DNA of 24,478 nucleotides from Mesotoga sp. UBA6090 (GCF_002435945.1 NZ_DIXC01000054.1:1-24478), one strand, 5' to 3'; shown: positions 15,680 to 24,040, counted from the first letter of the stretch. Program-made: numbers and translations. The notes: generated from the sequence alone by a model not told the origin.

Positions 15680-17099
15680 CAATTCCTACAATTCGGTTAT
15701 GTCCAGGAGAAAAGAGATAATGAAGGCCTCTGTTGGAGTTGATTACGACAGGTATGAACTGGATGGAATCGCCTTTGACTACGAAGCGCTTATGAAAGAT
15801 ACATCTTATCCCATTGAAGAGATAAGAAAAATTCAGGCAGAGACTGGCATCGGATACACTCCTCTCATTGAACTGAAGAACATCACAAGACTCGTTAGAT
15901 CGATTAGCGAACCGGGTAAGGGAGCCAGAATCTTCCTCAAAGACGAAGCGACAAACCCATCTGGAAGCTTCAAAGACCGACGAGCCTCGATTAGTGTTGC
16001 GAGGGCGAGAGAGCTTGGCTTCAGAGGCGTTATTGCCGCCACAAGCGGGAACTATGGAGCCGCAGTAGCTTCTCAGTCGATGAAGAGAGCTCTCAAGTGC
16101 ATAATAGTTCAAGAGTGTTACGATAGCAAAGGGAGAGGTCAGCCGGAAATTCTCGAGAAGGCACGCGCCTGTGAAGCATATGGCGCGGAAGTAGCACAAC
16201 TGACAGTTGGCCCCGAACTCTTCTATTACTTTCTCCTATTACTCGAAGAGACTGGATTCTTTAATGCCTCGCTCTATACCCCTTATGCGATTGCTGGAAT
16301 CGAAACGCTGGGCTACGAGATCGCTGAGCAATCTCAAAGCGTGATAGGCAAGAATCCCGATTACGTACTTGCAACGCATGCGGGGGGAGGCAATCTCACG
16401 GGAACGGCGAGGGGTCTTCTTAAAGCTCGAGCAGACAGCACCGAGATCATTGGTGTGAGTGTAGATCTTTCGGGTCTTCATATGGCAAGCGATTCTGATT
16501 TCAACAGAAAGTCCTTCACAACAGGTCATACGGGATTCGGTATTCCCTTTGCCGTTCTTCCCGACAGATCAGACGTTCCCAGAAATGCAGCGCGCGCATT
16601 GAGATATATGGACAGATATCTTCTCGTTACGCAAGGTGAGGTTTTCTATGTCACCGAGATGCTTGCGAGACTCGAGGGCTTGCAGCGCGGCCCGGCTGGC
16701 AATACAAGCTTGACTGCTGCAATAGCTCTCGCTAAAGAGTTGCCCGAAGAAAAGACGATAGTTGTTCAGGAGACCGAGTACACAGGAGCGGGCAAATTGC
16801 CAAGCGCACAACTGACATTCGCTAGAAACAACGGAATCGAGATCATCCGTGGTGATCCGATTACCGAAGACTCTCCTGGTAAGACGATATCGATTCCCGA
16901 AGGCTACTCACAGATCGCCTACAAAGAAGTGAACATGACTGAGCTAAGAAAATCTTATATAAAGCAGCTTTTGAAACAGGGGGTTACGCTGATCGAGAGC
17001 GATTATGATTACCTTTCCGCAGAACTGAAGATCAGTGTGGCCGAAGCTAAGCAATTGGTTAAGGAGGTAAGCGGCAATGTCGATCCAGAGAAACGATGA
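15666..17099 (+). CDS. ortB: 2-amino-4-ketopentanoate thiolase, beta (PLP) subunit
   Basis: Catalytic subunit of the thiolytic step giving acetyl-CoA and D-alanine. The 477-residue protein is a fold-type II PLP enzyme of the threonine synthase-like group: Schiff-base Lys 103 in NPSGSFKDR, asparagine loop TSGNYGAAVAS, and phosphate-binding THAGGGNLTG. An N-terminal extension (about 1-60) and a C-terminal helical stretch (about 425-477) go beyond the core. The start may be ATG 15666 or ATG 15672; neither has a strong ribosome binding site, consistent with re-initiation from ortA. It overlaps oraS by 23 bp. Confidence 0.92.
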   Translation: MKMNDNSYNSVMSRRKEIMKASVGVDYDRYELDGIAFDYEALMKDTSYPIEEIRKIQAETGIGYTPLIELKNITRLVRSISEPGKGARIFLKDEATNPSGSFKDRRASISVARARELGFRGVIAATSGNYGAAVASQSMKRALKCIIVQECYDSKGRGQPEILEKARACEAYGAEVAQLTVGPELFYYFLLLLEETGFFNASLYTPYAIAGIETLGYEIAEQSQSVIGKNPDYVLATHAGGGNLTGTARGLLKARADSTEIIGVSVDLSGLHMASDSDFNRKSFTTGHTGFGIPFAVLPDRSDVPRNAARALRYMDRYLLVTQGEVFYVTEMLARLEGLQRGPAGNTSLTAAIALAKELPEEKTIVVQETEYTGAGKLPSAQLTFARNNGIEIIRGDPITEDSPGKTISIPEGYSQIAYKEVNMTELRKSYIKQLLKQGVTLIESDYDYLSAELKISVAEAKQLVKEVSGNVDPEKR

Positions 17100-17460
17100 T
17101 TTCGAGAAGAGAAGCTTACATCTGCAAAATCTTTCAGATGAAGAGCTTGACAGACGATTCTGGGAGCTTGCAGAAAGAATTGTAGAACCCCTGATAGACC
17201 TTGCAGAGACCAATACCAGCCCTTCGATCGAACGCTCCGTGCTCTTGAGAATGGGACTGGACAGCTTCCAGGCCGGCGCAATTGTCACCAAGGCCAACGA
17301 ACATGGCTTGCTGGGAAAGGGAGCCGGAAACATTGTAATCACTTATGCAAGGAACAACTCGTTAACCATGGAGAAAGCCGTTGAAGATCTCGTGACCGGA
17401 AAGGGCTGGGAACAGCTGGCCTCTTCTTTCAGAGGGGGTGGACGAAATGCTGCCCGTTAA
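17077..17460 (+). CDS. oraS: D-ornithine 4,5-aminomutase, small subunit
   Basis: Small subunit of the adenosylcobalamin- and PLP-dependent mutase that moves the terminal amino group of D-ornithine to give 2,4-diaminopentanoate. The product has 127 residues, close to the ~120 of the clostridial protein, mostly helical, with DDFEKRSLHLQNLSDEELDRRFW near the N-terminus and the conserved-looking SIERSVLLRMGLDSFQA and GAGNIVITYA segments. ATG start with AAGGAGG at 17060-17066. It overlaps ortB upstream and oraE downstream, fitting assembly with OraE. Identity is secure from context plus pattern. Confidence 0.92.
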   Translation: MSIQRNDDFEKRSLHLQNLSDEELDRRFWELAERIVEPLIDLAETNTSPSIERSVLLRMGLDSFQAGAIVTKANEHGLLGKGAGNIVITYARNNSLTMEKAVEDLVTGKGWEQLASSFRGGGRNAAR

Positions 17461-19645
17461 TGAGAAGCTCAAAGTCGAAGAGATACTGAAGGATCTGGAG
17501 CATTACGCTCCCAAGAGAAAAGGTTGGACCTGGAGGAAGAGACTTCCGCAAGGTACGAAAGTCGACGGATTCGATTACGACGAGATTTCAGAGCCTCTCG
17601 CGAATAGTATCGGGCTTCCCGCTTCTCACTATTTCGATAACATAGATCCGCAACCCGATTCCATAATAACCTCCGAGATAGCATCAGGGAGGTTTGAAGA
17701 CGACATCAGAAGGATGAGAATGGCCGCCTGGCACGGAGCAGACCACATTATGGTTATCAGGACACTCGGTCAGAGTCACATCGACGGTCTGATAGAGGGA
17801 ACTCCCGAGGGAATCGGAGGAATCCCGATAACCAGGAAGCAGCTAAGAGCTACAAGAAAGGCTCTAGACATCATAGAAGAAGAAGTCGGCAGACCGATCA
17901 ACTTCCATTCTTATGTAAGTGGAGTGGCAGGCCCGGAGATTGCAGTTCTCTTTGCAGAAGAGGGCGTTAACGGTGCTCATCAGGATCCTCAGTACAACAT
18001 TCTGTACAGGGGGATTAATCCTGTCAGATCCTTTGTAGATGCAGCCGTTGCGAAGAAAATTATGGCTAGTGTCGATATGCTTCAGATAGACGGTGCCCAC
18101 AACGCCAACGCCTCCGCGAAGAGGGCCTGGAAAGTAATGCCCGAACTTCTTGTTCAGCACGCAATCAATTGCGCTTTTTCCGTGAAGGCAGGTATGAAAA
18201 AGGGTTCGATAGCTCTTTCGACAGTTCCGCCAGTGGTTTCTCCGGCTCCGGAATTCAAACTGAATTTCGTTTATGCACTGACTCTTCGAGAACTTTTCAA
18301 AGAGTACAGGTTCAGGGCTCAGATGAATACGAGATATATTGAATCCGATCTCATTGACGCCACCAGGATTCACGTTCTTGACACTCTGATCTCCAGATTG
18401 ACAAGAGCAGACATCCAGTCGACCATAACTCCCGATGAAGGCAGAAATGTTCCCTGGCACATAAACTCGATAAGGGGAATCGAGACGGCAAAGCACACCT
18501 TGATAGCTCTCGATGGAATCAAAGATCTACTGAAGGTCAATGAGGAAGTTGTTAGACCTAAAATTCGTGAGATGAAAATGCGCGCAATCCTCATGATGGA
18601 AGAGATTCTTGAAGTCGGCGGATACTTTGAAGCCGTAGAAAAGGGCTTCTTTGTCGACAACGGTCAGTATCCCGAGCGAAACGGAGACGGAATAGCAAGG
18701 CAAAAAAACGGTGGAATCGGTGCGGGCAGTGTTGTTTCGAGAGACCCCGAGTATTTTGCGCCAGTATCTGAGCACTTCGGGTACAACAATATTCCTGAAG
18801 GCTTGTCTTCCCCCGATGAACCGATAGGCGGCTGTACACTCAAGGACAGATCAAAGATAAAATACATAGACGAACTGGATGAATCTGACAACGTCAATCT
18901 AAGGATTTCCCAGCAACTGCTGGATAAAGAAAAGGGTCTCATAAGTCCCGAGGTTGAATGGTGGGGTGACGGATGGGTTCAGCTTGATATGACAATCCCC
19001 GACGATCCCGATCATTCGGAAGCGGCAGCGCTCGAGATTGCAAAAAGAATGGGATTCACCGATGCATCTGTTATCAGCAAAACGGTGCTGCATCCTGTTG
19101 AAGGTACATACCTTGAACTGAAAGCAAGGGTTCCATTCAAGATCGAGAGAGACTCTCTTAGACTGCCCGAAAAACCAGATTTATTGAGTGAAGAGGAAAT
19201 CACTTCTTTTGTCCAAGAACATCCTATGAGAGTCGTTGCGGGGACTGTAGGCAACGATGAACACTCGGTTGGAATTAGGGAGATTCTAGATATCAAACAT
19301 GGCGGAATCGAGAAGTTCGGCTTCAAGTACACCTATCTAGGAACGAGCGTTCATCCCGAGAAGTTCATTGATGCGGCCGTGGAGACCGGCGCAGAAGCGA
19401 TTCTCGTCTCAACAATCATCACTCACAACGAAGTTCACGTGAGTAACATGAAGAAAATAGCTCAACTCGCTGTTGAAAAAGGTGTGCGGGACGAAGTCAT
19501 CATTATTTCCGGAGGAACTCAGATTACAAATGACCTTGCGGTCGCTTGCGGAATGGACGCTGGATTTGGACGTGGAACAAAGGGGATTCACGTAGCTTCA
19601 TTCCTTGTGAAGAAAAAACGAGCACTTTCGGATAGGATCCAGTAA
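17447..19645 (+). CDS. oraE: D-ornithine 4,5-aminomutase, large (B12/PLP) subunit
   Basis: Catalytic subunit carrying both cofactors. The 732-residue protein has an N-terminal TIM-barrel part with RMAAWHGADHIMVIRTLGQS and VNGAHQDPQYNILYRG, and a C-terminal cobalamin-binding Rossmann domain. The DxHxxG motif reads DEHSVG with axial-ligand His 606; eleven residues later Lys 617 (DIKHGG) matches the PLP lysine. The same eleven-residue spacing separates His618 and Lys629 of the Clostridium sticklandii enzyme as I recall it. IIISGGTQ and GFGRGTKGIHVASF close the B12 domain. Start: ATG 17447 after GGGGGTGG (17434-17441), in preference to GTG 17438. Length and motifs are complete. No reactivating chaperone gene is adjacent. 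Confidence 0.96.
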   Translation: MLPVNEKLKVEEILKDLEHYAPKRKGWTWRKRLPQGTKVDGFDYDEISEPLANSIGLPASHYFDNIDPQPDSIITSEIASGRFEDDIRRMRMAAWHGADHIMVIRTLGQSHIDGLIEGTPEGIGGIPITRKQLRATRKALDIIEEEVGRPINFHSYVSGVAGPEIAVLFAEEGVNGAHQDPQYNILYRGINPVRSFVDAAVAKKIMASVDMLQIDGAHNANASAKRAWKVMPELLVQHAINCAFSVKAGMKKGSIALSTVPPVVSPAPEFKLNFVYALTLRELFKEYRFRAQMNTRYIESDLIDATRIHVLDTLISRLTRADIQSTITPDEGRNVPWHINSIRGIETAKHTLIALDGIKDLLKVNEEVVRPKIREMKMRAILMMEEILEVGGYFEAVEKGFFVDNGQYPERNGDGIARQKNGGIGAGSVVSRDPEYFAPVSEHFGYNNIPEGLSSPDEPIGGCTLKDRSKIKYIDELDESDNVNLRISQQLLDKEKGLISPEVEWWGDGWVQLDMTIPDDPDHSEAAALEIAKRMGFTDASVISKTVLHPVEGTYLELKARVPFKIERDSLRLPEKPDLLSEEEITSFVQEHPMRVVAGTVGNDEHSVGIREILDIKHGGIEKFGFKYTYLGTSVHPEKFIDAAVETGAEAILVSTIITHNEVHVSNMKKIAQLAVEKGVRDEVIIISGGTQITNDLAVACGMDAGFGRGTKGIHVASFLVKKKRALSDRIQ

Positions 19646-19652
19646 CATCGAA

Positions 19653-19674
19653 GGCGGCAGATGCCGCCTTCTTT
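19653..19674 (+). terminator. Rho-independent terminator after oraE
   Basis: GGCGGC (19653-19658), loop AGAT, GCCGCC (19663-19668), then TTCTTT. The stem can extend by one A-T pair at the loop side. It sits 8 bp after the oraE stop and ends the ornithine operon. The T-tract is short, so termination may be partial. Confidence 0.8.
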
Positions 19675-19691
19675 GCGTTATACTTGAAAAG

Positions 19692-20675
19692 ATGAGCGAA
19701 CAGATAGAAAATCTAATAGACAGGACTATTGATGAGATCAAGGAACTGACAGAAGACGGAAGGCTTACGGTTGCCTTTTCGGGAGGTCTTGATTCTACTC
19801 TTGTCGCCTTCCTGGCTTCGAAGGCCCTAGGAACCGATAATGTGAAACTTGTCAATGTCTGTTTCGGTCCTTACTCTTACAGCAAAGGTCTTGAAATAGT
19901 GGCGTCGCTGGCAGACGAACTGGGTCTTAAACTCGAATTTACACCGGGTTACGACGCTCAAGAAAGAGTCTGGAGTACTGGTCCGTCCTGCAACAGATGT
20001 ACACGCCTAGCAAAGTTGCCCGCAGTAAGAGGCGGGGTTATTGGTCTTATTGCGACAGGAGCAAATCAATCCGATTCCTGGGGCAAGACCGGAATCGTGA
20101 TAAAGGACGGCTTCTATGCGCCACTGAGAGAGTGGACGAAGGATCAGATTAATTTGGCTTTGACGTATTTAGGCATTGAAGTTCCGAAAATAGGAGAGGC
20201 ACCTGTAAGGGAAGGCTGTAAGCTTAAACATCTCTTGAAGATCATGGCTAATCCCTCATACCATGGTTACTCGGTCGCGATCGCAAATGAAGTCCTGCTC
20301 GATGAACTCGAGGACTTCCAGCATACTCTGGCGAACGTGAAGATAATCGGTCCCCTCTCGAAAAACATCGCATTAGTTAACGTCTGTCCTCTTCCGCCTC
20401 AAGAAAGAAGAACACGAATCACGAAATCTCTCGAAGGAATAGATTCGATTGATGAAGTAAGATGGGTTGAAGAAGCTGCCGTTCTGAAGATAATGGCAAA
20501 TCCTGGATTGTACAATTGCCTTGAAGCGAGGGAATGGGTTTTGAAGGGAAGATTAGCCCCGGAGTTTGCCTTTCCGATTCAGGCTAGATGGGTGAATTCA
20601 AAAAACAACCGGCTTGAGACGTTTCAGGTTATTGATTGCTGGAGGTTGGAAGATGATTCGACTAATAGTGATTGA
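19692..20675 (+). CDS. PP-loop superfamily ATPase, LarE-like
   Basis: A 327-residue protein with the PP-loop SGGLDS at residues 30-35 (VAFSGGLDSTLVAF), which binds ATP and adenylates a substrate. The spacing to ATGANQSDSWGKTG and to FYAPLREWTKDQI resembles the LarE sulfur-transferase branch rather than GuaA or NAD synthetase. It is rich in cysteine: C100 and C103 (SCNRC), C176 (EGCKLKH), C232 (NVCPLPP), C276 and C316, enough to bind a metal or Fe-S cluster. The motif LKIMANP occurs twice, at 182-188 and 265-271. It is longer than typical LarE (~275 aa). The start ATG has a poor ribosome binding site (GAAAAG). It lies after the ornithine terminator and overlaps the HAD gene. Sulfur transfer is plausible; substrate unknown. 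Confidence 0.8.
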   Translation: MSEQIENLIDRTIDEIKELTEDGRLTVAFSGGLDSTLVAFLASKALGTDNVKLVNVCFGPYSYSKGLEIVASLADELGLKLEFTPGYDAQERVWSTGPSCNRCTRLAKLPAVRGGVIGLIATGANQSDSWGKTGIVIKDGFYAPLREWTKDQINLALTYLGIEVPKIGEAPVREGCKLKHLLKIMANPSYHGYSVAIANEVLLDELEDFQHTLANVKIIGPLSKNIALVNVCPLPPQERRTRITKSLEGIDSIDEVRWVEEAAVLKIMANPGLYNCLEAREWVLKGRLAPEFAFPIQARWVNSKNNRLETFQVIDCWRLEDDSTNSD

Positions 20676-21495
20676 TCTCGATGGCACGCTCCTGGATAAT
20701 GGGAAAAAGATATCTCGAGAAAATGAAGATGCAATAAGACTAGCCCTTGATATGGGTGTGGCAGTTTCAATATCGACTGGTAGAAGCTATGTTTCCGGCC
20801 ACCAGTATGTTGAACAGCTGGGAATAGATGTTCCTGTTTCCTACCAGAACGGGGCGCTAGTCACTTTCGGCCACGGAGACGAGATTGAGATTATATCAAA
20901 ATCTCTCCTGGAAGCGAGTTGCGCGAGATTGATCTATACGAGAGCAAGGGATAAATCTTTGAACATTCTTGTCTTCTATGATTTCTTCAGACTGCCGGAT
21001 ATTTCTACAGTTGGCCCTTCCGACTCCCCATATCGAGAATACTACAGACATAACAAGTATAGAATGATCTTTGAAGATGATCCCCTGGCTCGAATTTCAG
21101 ATGAAGGTATCCCCGAGATCGCGCTTGAGGGAAAAGAGAGCCTTATCAAGGAGCTGCTCTTTGAATCAAACTCTCATCTTGATAACGTGACCGTTGTCAA
21201 GAACGACAGCGTAGAGGAACACGCCTTCTACGAGTTTTTCGGACCGGGTGTTGGAAAGGAGAACGGACTTGAGCACATACTCGATCACCTGAATCTCGAC
21301 TGGAGCAGTGTTGCCTACATCGGCGACAACTTCAATGATCTAGAGATACTTAAGAAGGCAGAACTTCCCGTGGTCATGGCAAACGGACCAGACGAGGTCA
21401 AGAGACACGCGGCGCTAGTGACCACGCGGGATAATAATAACGGTGGGGTTTCTGAGGCGATCAACAGTATTCTCAAGATCCGGGGTGAGGAATAG
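20653..21495 (+). CDS. HAD-superfamily phosphatase, Cof type (IIB)
   Basis: Cytoplasmic phosphatase probably acting on small phosphorylated metabolites. The 280-residue product has motif I DLDGTLLDNG with nucleophile Asp 8 and acid/base Asp 10, motif II ISTGRS, and motif IV GDNFNDLEILKKA followed by PVVMANGPDEVK, the usual Cof/YidA ending. The size and the large middle section fit a C2B cap. Start: ATG 20653 is 7 nt after GGAGG (20641-20645); the frame stays open upstream to ATG 20614, inside the previous gene and without a ribosome binding site. It overlaps the PP-loop gene by 23 bp and lnt by 1 bp. Substrate not predictable. Confidence 0.92.
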   Translation: MIRLIVIDLDGTLLDNGKKISRENEDAIRLALDMGVAVSISTGRSYVSGHQYVEQLGIDVPVSYQNGALVTFGHGDEIEIISKSLLEASCARLIYTRARDKSLNILVFYDFFRLPDISTVGPSDSPYREYYRHNKYRMIFEDDPLARISDEGIPEIALEGKESLIKELLFESNSHLDNVTVVKNDSVEEHAFYEFFGPGVGKENGLEHILDHLNLDWSSVAYIGDNFNDLEILKKAELPVVMANGPDEVKRHAALVTTRDNNNGGVSEAINSILKIRGEE

Positions 21496-22994
21496 TGGTC
21501 CTGATACTTTTTTCAGCCGTACTTACGGCGCTCGCAATGCCAGGGATGCTCTGGGGGTACCTGATCTGGGTTGCATTGATTCCATTCTTCATAGCGATGA
21601 AGGAAGTAACGCCTCTGAAGGGGGCTTTAAGGGCCTTTGTATGGGGCTTAGTGTATCTACTTATCACACACTACTGGGAACTGCCCGTTCTCGCAGTGAA
21701 CGTTCCCGAGGTCTTGAATTCATTTCCTAATTTCATCGGAATAGTCGTATACTTTTTGATGGGCCCTGTAATTGCCATTCCCTTCCTGGCTTTTGGTTTT
21801 GTTTACGGTCTATACCAGAGGTTCTTCGACAGATATCCCGTTCTTCTTGGCCTCTTTGCTGCTTCATTCTTCACAGTTGTGGAATACCTGCGGGAGATCG
21901 GTCCGCTGGGATTTACCAATGGAAGACTATCCGACGCTCTTCTCAATGGTCAGCAGGGAATTTCTCAGTTACTCGCTTTCGGTGGTCCGCTTTTATTGGT
22001 CTTCATAATCGTTTTCGTCAACCACTATTTGTCACATCTGTATCTGGAAAGAACGAGAGATAGAGCCGTTCTGATCATAGTATCTGTCGCATTAATTGCT
22101 CTTGTTAATTCCATAATGAGCAGTTTCATTCCGATTCCTCATTCATCCAATAAGTATGAGAGCACAATTTATGCCCTTCAGACAAACATTTCCATGCAGA
22201 TGAAGTATTACCAGCCGCCTGAAGAGACTCTCAGGATTGTATCCAGAGCATTGAGAGAAATACCTGAGGGTTCTTTAGTCGTTTTGCCTGAGGCGACCTT
22301 CATGAGCGATATAAGAAGCAGTTCGACCGGAAGCCAATTGGAGGAGATCGCTAGAGAGAGGGATCTGAAGATCCTAGTCGGCTTCCCAACATATAACGAC
22401 TACAACTTCAATCAGGTAAGATTAGTCAACAGCGAGGGCTTTTCTGAGGAGTTCTACGCGAAAGTTCAGTTAACTCCGTTTGTTGAATTTCTTCCCTGGC
22501 CCAGGGTCTTCGGAGTGTTCAGTTTCTTGAAATTTCTTGACTACTTCGATCCGGGCGAGGAATATACGATTTTTTCTGTGGACGAACACAGAATTGGTGC
22601 TCAAATCTGCTTCGACTCCCTTTACAGCAACGTTGCCAGAAGACTTACTCAAAACGGAGCAAATGTAATAGTTACAGCAACTAACGATGGTTGGTTCGAC
22701 ATCTCGACTGCTCTCCAACAACATCTTTCAAAAAGCATTGCAAGGGCGATTGAAAACCGGCGATATGTAATTCAAGTATCTAACTCGGGAATCTCCGCGG
22801 TAATCGATCCATATGGAAGAATAGTTAAACGTTTGCCGTCATCTAAGGAACTCTCAGCTGAATATGTAATTGGTGAATTCCAGTATCTTCCAAGGGTGAC
22901 CACTACCCCTTACACTAGATTCGGGAACTGGTTTTTCTGGTTCTCTCTTCTCCTAGGAATAGCTTTGATAATACTTGGAGGTGTTGTTCTTTGA
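21495..22994 (+). CDS. lnt: Apolipoprotein N-acyltransferase
   Basis: Integral membrane enzyme that N-acylates the diacylglyceryl cysteine of lipoproteins, the last step of lipoprotein maturation. The 499-residue protein has about seven hydrophobic helices in the first ~210 residues, a nitrilase-like domain outside the membrane (about 222-450), and a final helix (about 474-497). The catalytic triad is complete: Glu 266 (LPEATF), Lys 323 (YAKVQLTPF), Cys 372 (GAQICFDS). GTG start shares one base with the HAD stop, with GGTGAGG at 21484-21490. Its presence implies triacylated lipoproteins, in line with an outer sheath (toga). It is coupled to the CoA-binding gene downstream. Confidence 0.95.
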   Translation: MVLILFSAVLTALAMPGMLWGYLIWVALIPFFIAMKEVTPLKGALRAFVWGLVYLLITHYWELPVLAVNVPEVLNSFPNFIGIVVYFLMGPVIAIPFLAFGFVYGLYQRFFDRYPVLLGLFAASFFTVVEYLREIGPLGFTNGRLSDALLNGQQGISQLLAFGGPLLLVFIIVFVNHYLSHLYLERTRDRAVLIIVSVALIALVNSIMSSFIPIPHSSNKYESTIYALQTNISMQMKYYQPPEETLRIVSRALREIPEGSLVVLPEATFMSDIRSSSTGSQLEEIARERDLKILVGFPTYNDYNFNQVRLVNSEGFSEEFYAKVQLTPFVEFLPWPRVFGVFSFLKFLDYFDPGEEYTIFSVDEHRIGAQICFDSLYSNVARRLTQNGANVIVTATNDGWFDISTALQQHLSKSIARAIENRRYVIQVSNSGISAVIDPYGRIVKRLPSSKELSAEYVIGEFQYLPRVTTTPYTRFGNWFFWFSLLLGIALIILGGVVL

Positions 22995-23404
22995 ATTACA
23001 CTGAAAACGCAAAGAAGATCCTCGAAAGCTTCAACAGAGTGATAGTCGTAGGCTTTTCAAAGAATGCCGAAAAGGCAGCCAACTACGTTCCGACTTATCT
23101 GATCGAAAAAGGCTATCGCGTCGTGCCCGTAAACCCAAGTATGGAAGAGTACAGCGGTCTCAAAGCATACCCAGACCTCGAAGCAGTGGTATCAGACGGT
23201 GTTGAACTCCAAATCGTTGACATCTTCAGACCCTCAGAAGAGGCCGAAATCATTGCTTTGAAGGCGATAGAACTCGGAGCCAAAGCCATTTGGCTCCAAA
23301 AGGGAATAAAGAGCCAAAAGGCGGCCCAAGCTGCCGCAGAAAGAGGAATCCTGTACGTAGAAGACCTCTGTATGTTGGAAGAACATAGAAGAATATCGGT
23401 TTGA
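22991..23404 (+). CDS. CoA-binding domain protein (YccU-like)
   Basis: A 137-residue single-domain Rossmann protein of the CoA-binding family, with VIVVGFSKNAEKAANYVPTY, RVVPVNPSMEE, and ELGAKAIWLQKGI followed by a C-terminal AAERGILYVEDLCMLEEH. This matches the free-standing YccU-type proteins and the N-terminal domain of succinyl-CoA synthetase alpha, but the catalytic histidine domain is absent. A role in binding CoA or acyl-CoA is a family guess. TTG start at 22991 with GGAGGTG at 22978-22984, overlapping the lnt stop by 4 bp. It is the last gene before a 1-kb repeat-filled stretch. Confidence 0.92.
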   Translation: MNYTENAKKILESFNRVIVVGFSKNAEKAANYVPTYLIEKGYRVVPVNPSMEEYSGLKAYPDLEAVVSDGVELQIVDIFRPSEEAEIIALKAIELGAKAIWLQKGIKSQKAAQAAAERGILYVEDLCMLEEHRRISV

Positions 23405-23416
23405 AAACCCTACTTA

Positions 23417-23499
23417 CGTGGTAGCACATGCAGGGTAGGGGGTTGGAGTGTGCCAAGAGTACAAATAATACTTATTTGCTGAAGCAAACCAGTAAGGCT
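23417..23499. repeat. ~80-bp repeat, copy 1
   Basis: It starts CGTGGTAGCAC, continues through GGTAGGGGGTTGG and ACAAATAATACTT, and ends TTTGCTGAAGCAAAC. The last part is a hairpin (TTTGC, loop TGAA, GCAAA). A flanking CCCTAC (23408-23413) can pair with GTAGGG (23435-23440), right after the stop codon of the CoA-binding gene. A second, diverged copy lies 128 bp downstream (120 bp at its 3' end because of small deletions). Confidence 0.8.
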
Positions 23500-23544
23500 A
23501 CACCTCTCCACTCTCGCCTTCGACGCGAAGTGAGGCTGATAGAA

Positions 23545-23618
23545 CGTGATAGCACGTGCCGGTAGGGGGTTGGAAAGAGCACAAATAATACTTGTTTGCT
23601 GACGCAGGCTAGTTACAT
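23545..23618. repeat. ~75-bp repeat, copy 2
   Basis: Diverged copy of the element at 23417: CGTGATAGCAC, GGTAGGGGGTTGG, ACAAATAATACTT. It lacks about 7 bp in the middle. Its hairpin now reads GTTTGC, loop TGAC, GCAGGC, which as + strand RNA still pairs fully through two G-U wobbles. A CTTCG-ACG-CGAAG hairpin (23518-23530) lies between the two copies. Confidence 0.8.
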
Positions 23619-23666
23619 TAGACAAGGTTCTCCGTCGTCCGAGAAGAGCAGTTTAATAACGCAATG

Positions 23667-23747
23667 TGCCGGAAAACATCGGCGGACGCAAGGCTGGCTA
23701 AGATCACGCCAGGTCGCAATGTCGGCAAAGACCGTGCCGGGACGCAA
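23667..23747. repeat. Three tandem 27-28-bp hairpin units
   Basis: Unit 1 at 23668 (GCCG, 8-nt loop, CGGC), unit 2 at 23695 (TGGC, 9-nt loop, GCCA), unit 3 at 23723 (CGGC, 9-nt loop, GCCG). Each stem is followed by GG-A/T-CGCAA. Stem bases change between units while pairing is kept. A related, more diverged pair of units occurs at 24041-24090. Confidence 0.75.
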
Positions 23748-23867
23748 CATAATGAAGTGATGACTTAGGAAGATCGGGTTAAGAAAACCGGGTTTTGCTA
23801 GAAGAAGGAGAAGAGCCGGTAGCCAATCTTCTTTATCTGTGATCCCATTCAGAATCATATTCTTCTT

Positions 23868-23901
23868 GTAGGGGCGAACGGCGGTTCGCCCGAAGAGGGG
23901 G
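23868..23901. repeat. GGGCGAAC palindromic repeat, copy 1
   Basis: GTAGGGGCGAAC, then GGCG, then GTTCGCCCGAAGAGGGGG. The arms GGGCGAAC (23872-23879) and GTTCGCCC (23884-23891) form an 8-bp stem with a 4-nt loop. A near-identical copy lies at 24291. It resembles REP-type intergenic elements in general form. Confidence 0.85.
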
Positions 23902-24040
23902 AAGCCCTCTCTCAGGCGCAAGGCAGAAGGCAAAAAGTAGCCAGTCACCTTCGGTTCCGGCTGTGCCGGGCAAAAAAGAGCCACTTGGATAAGAAACGCT
24001 GAACACCGTACGCTGGCAAAAGCATCACAGGAAGTGATAC

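Noticed and set aside
17864..18496. 210-codon open frame on the minus strand
   Set aside because: Antisense to oraE; no ribosome binding site and no recognisable motif.
23405..23660. tRNA or rRNA gene
   Set aside because: I found no cloverleaf with a TTC-type T-loop or acceptor stem, and no rRNA-like conserved segment.
23667..23747. CRISPR array
   Set aside because: Only three units, no spacers between repeats, the units are imperfect, and no cas gene is in the window.
23957..23969. CCGGC/GCCGG hairpin as terminator
   Set aside because: It is followed by CAAAAAAG rather than a T-tract on the + strand and lacks one on the minus strand as well.
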